From assembly GCA_012519705.1 (NCBI GenBank), contig JAAYPR010000019.1, positions 1-33,295 on the forward strand: DNA of 33,295 bases. The letters are read 5' to 3'. Origin of the DNA: Campylobacteraceae bacterium. Its GTDB lineage: Bacteria; Campylobacterota; Campylobacteria; Campylobacterales; Campylobacteraceae. Below the pieces are notes generated by a model. That model ran no database searches and was not told the origin of the DNA. It saw nothing but the letters and a program-made list of their open reading frames with translations. How positions within the stretch are numbered: position 1 is the stretch's first letter; each line of letters begins with the position of its first letter. A program made the position numbers and the translations under genes. Shown in pieces: positions 15,940-20,357 of the stretch.

Positions 15940-16293
15940 ATGGCAAGAGTAAAAACAGGCGTAGTTAGAAGAAGACGCCATAAAAAAGTCTTAAAACTAG
16001 CTCGTGGCTTTTATAGTGGTAGAAGAAAACACTTTAGAAAAGCGAAAGAGCAACTAGAGAGAAGTTTATGCTATGCATACAGAGATAGAAGAGCTAAAAA
16101 GAGAGATTTTAGAAGACTTTGGATTGTTAGAATCAATGCAGCTTGTAGACTAAACGATATAAGCTATTCAAAATTCATACACGGTCTTAAAAAAGCTGGC
16201 ATCGAGCTAGATAGAAAAATCTTAGCTGATATGGCTATGAACGACCCAGCAGCTTTCGCAGCAGTTGCAAGCAAAGCTAAAGCAGCTTTATAA
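15940..16293 (+). CDS. rplT: Ribosomal protein bL20
   Basis: A 117-residue basic protein with the full bL20 pattern: [36 protein letters not shown] and [20 protein letters not shown]. It is an early 50S assembly protein that binds 23S rRNA. The ribosome binding site is AAAAGGATAAAT. The gene is followed by a strong terminator. Confidence 0.98.
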   Translation: MARVKTGVVRRRRHKKVLKLARGFYSGRRKHFRKAKEQLERSLCYAYRDRRAKKRDFRRLWIVRINAACRLNDISYSKFIHGLKKAGIELDRKILADMAMNDPAAFAAVASKAKAAL

Positions 16294-16324
16294 ATTTAAC
16301 TTACAACAACTTTTAAGTAAATTT

Positions 16325-16360
16325 AAACAGTGTTCTTTTTGGGACACTGTTTCTTTTTTT
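16325..16360 (+). terminator. Rho-independent terminator after rplT
   Basis: AAACAGTGTTC (16325-16335) pairs with GGACACTGTTT (16342-16352) over eleven pairs with one wobble, with a six-base loop, followed by CTTTTTTT. It lies 31 bases after the rplT stop. Confidence 0.92.
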
Positions 16361-16401
16361 ATTTCAATTTCTTATAATTATTCAAATTTACCTTCTATCA
16401 G

Positions 16402-16437
16402 TCATTGCGAGATTTACGAAGTAAATCGTGGCAATCC
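16402..16437 (+). repeat. REP-like palindrome, copy A
   Basis: TCATTGCGAG, then a small palindrome (ATTTA-CGAAG-TAAAT), then CGTGGCAATCCA. The outer ATTGC and GCAAT are complementary, so the whole folds into one hairpin. Related copies with different inner palindromes lie at 19761-19822, 19885-19924 and 19965-20000. It sits between the rplT terminator and the end of ung. Confidence 0.7.
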
Positions 16438-16463
16438 ACATCTTAAACATACAACTAGCTAAT

Positions 16464-17171
16464 TTAAGAGTTTTTAAATTTCCTATAGTTATTCAAATCC
16501 CAATCAATCGGTTTTTTACCAAGTTTAGTTAGAATTTGATTTGTTTTTGAGAAGTGCTTACAGCCAAAAAACCCTCCCCTTGCAAGCGGGCTAGGGTGCG
16601 GTGCCATTAGGATAAAATGTTTTTTTGGGTCTATCAAACTAGCTTTATTTTTAGCGAAATTTCCCCAGAGCAAAAAGACAACCCCCTCTTTTTTGTCGCT
16701 GATGTGTTTAATAACTGCGTCTGTGAACTCATGCCAACCAAAGTTTGCATGTGAGTTTGCTCTTCCAGCCTCAACTGTAAGTCCAGCATTTAGTAGCAAA
16801 ACTCCTTGCTTTGCCCAGTAGGTTAAATCCCCACTATTTGGCTCTACGATGCCTAAGTCATCATAAATTTCTTTATAGATATTTTTAAGACTTGGTGGAA
16901 CTCTTATGCCATTTGGAACCGAAAAGCTTAGCCCCATAGCCTGACCTAAGCCGTGGTATGGGTCTTGTCCTAAAATGACAACTTTTACTTCATCAAAAGG
17001 GGTGAGATTAAAAGCGTTAAATATCAAATTTGACGGTGGGAAAATAGTAGCTCTTTCCTTTGCTCTAACTAAATTTTGCTTTAGTTTGAGAAAGTAGGGT
17101 GCTAAAAACTCATCTCTTAAAACTTCTTTCCAACTTTGCTCAATCTTAACTTTATCTAGTGAAATTTCCAT
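16464..17171 (-). CDS. ung: Uracil-DNA glycosylase, family 1
   Basis: A 235-residue base-excision repair enzyme that removes uracil from DNA. The family motifs are present: the water-activating GQDPYH with its Asp, LLLNAGLTV in the middle, FLLWGNFAKNK, and HPSPLA as the DNA-intercalation loop (the family usually has HPSPLS). The length is normal. Upstream on the minus strand lies a TATAAT at 17194-17199. Confidence 0.97.
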   Translation of the reverse strand: MEISLDKVKIEQSWKEVLRDEFLAPYFLKLKQNLVRAKERATIFPPSNLIFNAFNLTPFDEVKVVILGQDPYHGLGQAMGLSFSVPNGIRVPPSLKNIYKEIYDDLGIVEPNSGDLTYWAKQGVLLLNAGLTVEAGRANSHANFGWHEFTDAVIKHISDKKEGVVFLLWGNFAKNKASLIDPKKHFILMAPHPSPLARGGFFGCKHFSKTNQILTKLGKKPIDWDLNNYRKFKNS

Positions 17172-17193
17172 AATTAGCCTTAAATTTTTAGAG

Positions 17194-17199
17194 ATTATA
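17194..17199 (-). promoter_or_regulatory. Probable -10 box of ung
   Basis: Read on the minus strand this is TATAAT, 22 bases before the ung ATG, with AAGG between them as ribosome binding site. Confidence 0.5.
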
Positions 17200-17255
17200 G
17201 CTAAATTTAAAATAGCTGTAAATTTACTACTCCCAGCTAGAAATCAGCTCTTTTC

Positions 17256-18077
17256 CTAAATACCCATTTTTATCGCAGGAGAATATATCCAAGCTTTAAA
17301 TTTTTTGTAGTCCATTTTGCACATTATCTCTTTTCTAAAGTAGTGGTTTTCTTCCACACCTTCTAAAATGTCAAGGCTTTTTAGACACTCTTTATCAACG
17401 GCGTAAAGTTCGATTTCTAAATTTAACCCAACTCCAGTTTTATCAAAAGCATAAGGAAGAGCCCCATCTATCATAGGAAATTTATCCACCGTTTTGCCAC
17501 GCCCTAAAAACTGCTGATTTTCTAAGAAGTGATGATTTGTAAAACCTTGCTTTAAAGTTCCATAAACGGCGACTATATTTTTATACCAAAAATTTGAAAA
17601 AAGAATTTCTCCTTCCGTGTACCACTCTCCGCTTAAAATGTGAGCTTTGCCCAAATTGTCCATATAAGCAACTTTTGAGTTTCCGCCAAGCAGACTAGCG
17701 ACATGTGCTTTATCTTCTAGTCCAACTCTTGATAAGATATCTCCTAGATAGTAGCTATCGCTTTTATCTGAGTGCTCAAAGGCTAAAGAGCGAACCGTTC
17801 CGTTGTGAAAATACGCTCCATCTTTGAACCTAAACGGCTGGCAGTTTTCTAGAGTGATACCTCCAACAGTTGCTTTTCTTTGGTGGATGAGCATCTCTTT
17901 ATCCATGTTTTTGTTGATTTCATCTTTGAGTTTATCAAACTCCATCGTGGTAAAAACAACGAGTTCTTTACCGTCATGATATGAAAGCCCAAAGCCATCG
18001 AAGTTGTTTTTAAGTGCGTTTTCTAAATACTCTATATCAAGTTTTACATCTTTTGGTTTGTAGGTTATCATACACAT
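17256..18077 (-). CDS. Fusion: class II glutamine amidotransferase-like domain + gamma-glutamylcyclotransferase
   Basis: A 273-residue two-domain protein. Residues 2-165 look like an Ntn-hydrolase class II glutamine amidotransferase: Cys2 directly behind the start Met (MCMITYKP), an RKATVGG stretch near 67-73 and HNGTVRSL at 91-98. Residues about 168-273 are a gamma-glutamylcyclotransferase-like (AIG2/GGCT) domain with the YGTLKQG loop at 172-178 and an LDILEGVEENHYFR stretch holding the expected catalytic Glu at 239. Both families act on gamma-glutamyl bonds, so a joined reaction is plausible. I do not know the substrate. The start is well fixed because Cys2 must become N-terminal, and AAAAGG precedes it. 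It stands alone, divergent from the tRNA-like array. Confidence 0.85.
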   Translation of the reverse strand: MCMITYKPKDVKLDIEYLENALKNNFDGFGLSYHDGKELVVFTTMEFDKLKDEINKNMDKEMLIHQRKATVGGITLENCQPFRFKDGAYFHNGTVRSLAFEHSDKSDSYYLGDILSRVGLEDKAHVASLLGGNSKVAYMDNLGKAHILSGEWYTEGEILFSNFWYKNIVAVYGTLKQGFTNHHFLENQQFLGRGKTVDKFPMIDGALPYAFDKTGVGLNLEIELYAVDKECLKSLDILEGVEENHYFRKEIMCKMDYKKFKAWIYSPAIKMGI

Positions 18078-18105
18078 TTAAAACCTTTTATTTTGAATTG
18101 GTGGA

Positions 18106-18111
18106 ATTATA
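18106..18111 (-). promoter_or_regulatory. Probable -10 box of the amidotransferase-cyclotransferase gene
   Basis: Minus-strand GATATAAT, 28 bases before the ATG at 18077. It is divergent from the plus-strand promoter at 18171. Confidence 0.55.
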
Positions 18112-18170
18112 TCATAATAGATAACTACCATATTTAAAATTTATTTAAGTTATTAAATTTCAATTTTTGA

Positions 18171-18176
18171 TATAAT
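18171..18176 (+). promoter_or_regulatory. -10 box (TATAAT) reading into the tRNA-like array
   Basis: The context TTTTTGATATAAT is the same form as the rpmI promoter. Transcription would begin near 18183, which is exactly where the outer stem of the first folded unit begins. No open reading frame with a ribosome binding site follows until 18604. Confidence 0.65.
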
Positions 18177-18182
18177 TTTACG

Positions 18183-18269
18183 AAATATTAAGTAGTCATG
18201 TAGCGAGCGTGGTAAAGCTAGCAGATTAAAGTTTGCGTATATTGTTCGAGTCTGAACTATTTAATGTTT
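18183..18269 (+). ncRNA. tRNA-like unit 1 (degenerate)
   Basis: The ends pair over 13 positions with two wobbles (18183-18195 with 18257-18269). Inside lie a D-arm-like hairpin (TAGC 18201-18204 with GCTA 18217-18220, loop containing GTGGTAAA), an anticodon-arm-like stem (GCAGA 18221-18225 with TTTGC 18232-18236) with a six-base loop, and a TTCGAGT T-loop-like sequence at 18245-18251 whose stem is poor. It is laid out like a tRNA but breaks several rules, so it is a decayed tRNA or a relative of one. Confidence 0.45.
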
Positions 18270-18272
18270 TGG

Positions 18273-18362
18273 GATGAGATAATTGATGGCGGTAATGTAG
18301 TAGTTCGAACACTCCTTTTTTAGAGCGGGTATTGTGTGTGCAAGCCCCGCCGCTATCTTATC
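18273..18362 (+). ncRNA. Folded RNA unit 2
   Basis: The ends pair over nine positions with one wobble (18273-18281 with 18354-18362). Inside, GGCGG (18288-18292) can pair with CCGCC (18347-18351), but GCGGG (18325-18329) can pair with almost the same bases (18346-18350), so two folds exclude each other. A GTTCGAAC palindrome lies at 18303-18310. Its spacing matches the other units of the array, but I see no clear T-arm. Confidence 0.35.
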
Positions 18363-18381
18363 TTTTATTTAATGTTTTTTT

Positions 18382-18470
18382 GGGGCGAAGATTGCTAAGT
18401 CTTTATGGCAGGTAACAGCGTGAGGCAGAAATGTCGGCTTATGTTGTGGGTTCAAATCCCACCCGTCCCA
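18382..18470 (+). ncRNA. tRNA-like unit 3 with perfect T-arm and GAAA-capped arm
   Basis: Acceptor-like stem 18382-18387 with 18464-18469 (six pairs, one wobble) and an A-C mismatch at the seventh position. Linker AG. D-arm-like TTGC (18392-18395) with GCAG (18408-18411). Shared block GCAGGTAAC at 18408-18416. Arm AACA (18414-18417) with TGTT (18442-18445) capped by GGCA-GAAA-TGTC at 18424-18435 in place of an anticodon loop. Perfect T-arm GTGGG-TTCAAAT-CCCAC at 18446-18462. Length 89. No CCA is encoded. It shares this architecture with unit 4, so it is not a normal tRNA. Confidence 0.55.
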
Positions 18471-18488
18471 GCTGATTAAATTTAGCAG

Positions 18489-18574
18489 GGCAAATGTGAA
18501 GATGTGAAGCTTTAAGCAGGTAACCACAGAATGAAAATTCAATGTTGCAGGTTCAAATCCTGCCCACATTTGCC
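18489..18574 (+). ncRNA. tRNA-like unit 4 with perfect T-arm and GAAA-capped arm
   Basis: A ten-pair perfect outer stem (18489-18498 with 18565-18574). The same A-C mismatch (18499 with 18564) and AG linker follow as in unit 3. A weak D-arm, the shared block GCAGGTAAC at 18516-18524, an arm ending in GAAT-GAAA-ATTC at 18529-18540, and a perfect T-arm GCAGG-TTCAAAT-CCTGC at 18547-18563 complete it. The stem sequences differ from unit 3 but pairing is kept, which speaks for selection on structure. No CCA is encoded. It ends 29 bases before the next gene. Confidence 0.55.
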
Positions 18575-18603
18575 TCAGTTTTAGCTACCACAAGGGAAAT
18601 AAA

Positions 18604-18912
18604 ATGAAAGATTTGGAGCGAAGAAGAAAAGATGTTAAATATGGGGCAGATAATTTTTTAACCTTGTTTTTTATTTTTACTCTCGGATTTATTTTTCTAT
18701 TGTTTGTCTCTGATGAGGAATTATCTTTTTTAACTGTCCTTGCTTATATTTTAGGAGCACCTTTTGTGGTGCTAATTTTACTTCCTGTTATAGTTTCACT
18801 AGGTATGATTCTTACTTGGTTGTTTAGCAAGCTTTGCAAACCTGTCTATATGTTTATAGTTGATATATTTGTCGGAATGAAAATGTATGATGAGAAATTT
18901 TCAGATAAATAG
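18604..18912 (+). CDS. Small membrane protein, function unknown
   Basis: A 102-residue protein with a charged start (MKDLERRRKDVKYG) and two or three hydrophobic stretches, about 20-36, 42-72 and 78-92. I do not recognise a family. The ribosome binding site AAGGGAAATAAA precedes the ATG. It lies 29 bases after the last tRNA-like unit with no terminator between them, so it can share the transcript from 18171. The next gene also encodes a small membrane protein of similar character, which suggests related function or ancient duplication. Confidence 0.65.
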   Translation: MKDLERRRKDVKYGADNFLTLFFIFTLGFIFLLFVSDEELSFLTVLAYILGAPFVVLILLPVIVSLGMILTWLFSKLCKPVYMFIVDIFVGMKMYDEKFSDK

Positions 18913-18957
18913 TGATTTTATTATGCTTAAAACCAAATTCTACACTGGGAGACTCTT

Positions 18958-19203
18958 ATGAAAAAAGAATTTATGAAATTTATCACTAGTGATATGGGGT
19001 TTTTGTTCTTAACATATGTTGGGATTGTTATTTTTTTACTATTAAACTCATTTGAGTCTTTTGGTGTCTTTGAGTTTATTGCTGCTTCGATGTTTGCTGT
19101 GTTTTTAATGCCTTTTGCTATGCCTTTTACGGCTATAGTCTATTTTATCCTTGAAACTATTTTTGGCGAAAAAGTAAGAAAATACCTTAAAAGTCTTAAG
19201 TAA
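18958..19203 (+). CDS. Small membrane protein, function unknown
   Basis: An 81-residue protein with hydrophobic stretches at about 14-30 and 38-66, a short charged start (MKKEFMKFITSD) and a basic end (KVRKYLKSLK). The layout resembles the preceding 102-residue protein, particularly the central Phe/Leu/Pro-rich double membrane segment, but I cannot show homology by eye. It begins 45 bases behind that gene, with a weak site (GGGAGAC) before the ATG. Confidence 0.6.
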   Translation: MKKEFMKFITSDMGFLFLTYVGIVIFLLLNSFESFGVFEFIAASMFAVFLMPFAMPFTAIVYFILETIFGEKVRKYLKSLK

Positions 19204-19261
19204 ATTTAAAGAGATAAAAAGAGATAGTTTTATTTCGCGCTTAAAAGAGTGTGAATATAGG

Positions 19262-19267
19262 TATAAT
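19262..19267 (+). promoter_or_regulatory. Possible -10 box before the third small membrane protein
   Basis: TATAAT in the context TAGGTATAATATC. It lies about 160 bases before the next start codon, which would leave a long leader containing the hairpin at 19346-19388. Confidence 0.45.
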
Positions 19268-19345
19268 ATCAAAAAAGATAATAAAGGCTCATATAAGACA
19301 TTACTAAAATTAATAAGAGTTCTTGGAAAGTTACGAATTAAGTGA

Positions 19346-19388
19346 AGTAAAAGCCCTCTTAAGCTCCATTGAGCCTTGAACTTTTACT
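19346..19388 (+). promoter_or_regulatory. Long leader hairpin, possible small RNA
   Basis: AGTAAAAG (19346-19353) pairs perfectly with CTTTTACT (19381-19388). Inside, AAGCTC (19361-19366) pairs with GAGCCTT (19371-19377) around a four-base loop with one bulged base. It lies between the promoter at 19262 and the ATG at 19423. Confidence 0.45.
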
Positions 19389-19422
19389 GTAAAATTTACT
19401 GAATTTAGAAGAAAGGTGTAAG

Positions 19423-19698
19423 ATGATTTTAGTTCCGGAGTTTAACTTTGTCACAGCTATACTTTTTTTATGGTTCATTTGGTATGGATTTAAACTAATT
19501 GATGATAAATACAGGGTCGTAGACACCACCACTAAAGCATATCTTTTAAAAGAGGAGTTAAAACACTCTGATAAGCTCTTAGATGCTTTAATGTATCCTA
19601 TTATAAAGTTCATTATCCCATACGATAGAGTTAGTAAATTTAGACTATTTATAGTTATATCCATTCTCTTATTTTGGTTTGGCTCAAATGCCAAATAG
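19423..19698 (+). CDS. Small membrane protein, function unknown
   Basis: A 91-residue protein with one hydrophobic segment near the start (about 9-25, AILFLWFIWYGFKLI) and one near the end (about 73-88, LFIVISILLFWFG). Between them lies a charged soluble part with KAYLLKEELKHSDKLLDAL. I do not recognise the family. A ribosome binding site GAAAGGTG precedes the ATG. It is the third small membrane protein in a row on this strand. Confidence 0.55.
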   Translation: MILVPEFNFVTAILFLWFIWYGFKLIDDKYRVVDTTTKAYLLKEELKHSDKLLDALMYPIIKFIIPYDRVSKFRLFIVISILLFWFGSNAK

Positions 19699-19760
19699 TT
19701 AGCCTTATAGCTTACTTTGTGCCATATCAATTTGGATAATTTTCAAAAAAATATACCAAA

Positions 19761-19822
19761 TTCATCGCCTCGTAATGTCGGCTACCAGTCATTACGAGGA
19801 GCATAGCGACGAAGTAATCTAG
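19761..19822 (+). repeat. REP-like palindrome, copy B (double)
   Basis: CCTCGTAATG (19769-19778) is the exact complement of CATTACGAGG (19790-19799), and the right half continues as a typical element, TCATTACGAGGAGCATAGCG then ACGAAGTAATCTAG. It is thus one complete copy facing a half copy on the other strand. Confidence 0.7.
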
Positions 19823-19884
19823 TTTTTGAAAATTTAGAGTGATTATTTGCAAATTTGGTCTTAGAATTTCTTTAAGTTCAAGGG

Positions 19885-19924
19885 CTAGATTGCCACGTTT
19901 GCTAACGCAAACTCGCAATGACAG
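19885..19924 (-). repeat. REP-like palindrome, copy C
   Basis: On the minus strand it reads TCATTGCGAG, then inner palindrome TTTGCGTTAGCAAA, then CGTGGCAATCTAG. The ends match copy A closely while the inner palindrome is different. Confidence 0.75.
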
Positions 19925-19964
19925 GATAGAGAGTGTTTTGTAAATTTCTTTAAAATTAGCATCT

Positions 19965-20000
19965 GAATTGCTTCGTTTGTTTCACAAACTCGTAATGACG
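19965..20000 (-). repeat. REP-like palindrome, copy D
   Basis: On the minus strand it reads TCATTACGAG, then inner palindrome TTTGTGAAACAAA, then CGAAGCAATTC. It has the same ends as copies A to C and a different inner palindrome again. Confidence 0.7.
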
Positions 20001-20092
20001 ATAGAGAGTTATTAAAGCAGCACAATGGCGGTAAAAAGCGAATTTTAGTCTAAAAGAACAACGCCAGACGGCAGATGTTAGACTGCATTTAT

Positions 20093-20347
20093 TCATAAAA
20101 CAATAGTTGTTTTTTTGCCATCATCATCTACCGTTATTTCTAAATTCTTTGGGAATTTATCACGGTTATTTTTTATAAAGTTGATTATGCTTTCTAGTTC
20201 TTTCTCAGTAGTGGTAAAAGTCTCATGAAAGTTTATATCTTTTAACTTGTCAGGCTTTTCATCGCTAGGCTTCTCATCTCTTCCATGGGGTGTTAGCCAT
20301 CTAAAGAGATAGTAAAAAACAATGCAAGTAAGTATAAAAGCTATCAT
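20093..20347 (-). CDS. Small membrane-anchored protein behind the type IIG enzyme
   Basis: An 84-residue protein. Residues 2-17 form a hydrophobic helix (IAFILTCIVFYYLF), followed by a basic/acidic linker (about 20-38) and a soluble part with KELESIINFIKNNRDKFP and a strand-like end (LEITVDDDGKKTTIVL). I do not recognise a family. It starts 10 bases after the stop of the restriction enzyme on the same strand, so the two are likely co-transcribed. Whether it has anything to do with restriction is unknown. Confidence 0.6.
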   Translation of the reverse strand: MIAFILTCIVFYYLFRWLTPHGRDEKPSDEKPDKLKDINFHETFTTTEKELESIINFIKNNRDKFPKNLEITVDDDGKKTTIVL

Positions 20348-20357
20348 TTTAGTCCCC

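Larger units (their letters stand above)
19699..20092. repeat. Gene-free stretch of 394 bases filled with REP-like palindromes
   Basis: I see no gene here. It contains three REP-like elements (see 19761, 19885 and 19965), a wider inverted repeat framing the first (AATTTTCAAAAA at 19738-19749 and its complement TTTTTGAAAATT at 19823-19834), and near the end a hairpin AGTCTAA (20047-20053) with TTAGACT (20078-20084) enclosing GCC-AGAC-GGC. The last may be an end structure for the minus-strand restriction operon, but it has no T-run. Confidence 0.6.

Noticed and set aside
16265-16462. Plus-strand frame of 65 codons after rplT
   Set aside because: It overlaps rplT, the rplT terminator and a REP-like palindrome, and has no ribosome binding site.
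18369-18569. Minus-strand frame of 66 codons with GFEPATL and WDLNPQ
   Set aside because: It is the antisense reading of the T-arms of tRNA-like units 3 and 4; such peptides are a known artefact of tRNA-type sequences, and it lacks a ribosome binding site.
18183-18574. Ordinary tRNA genes
   Set aside because: T-arms are perfect in two units, but there is no seven-base anticodon loop, no encoded CCA and the D-arms are irregular, so I list them as tRNA-like RNA instead.
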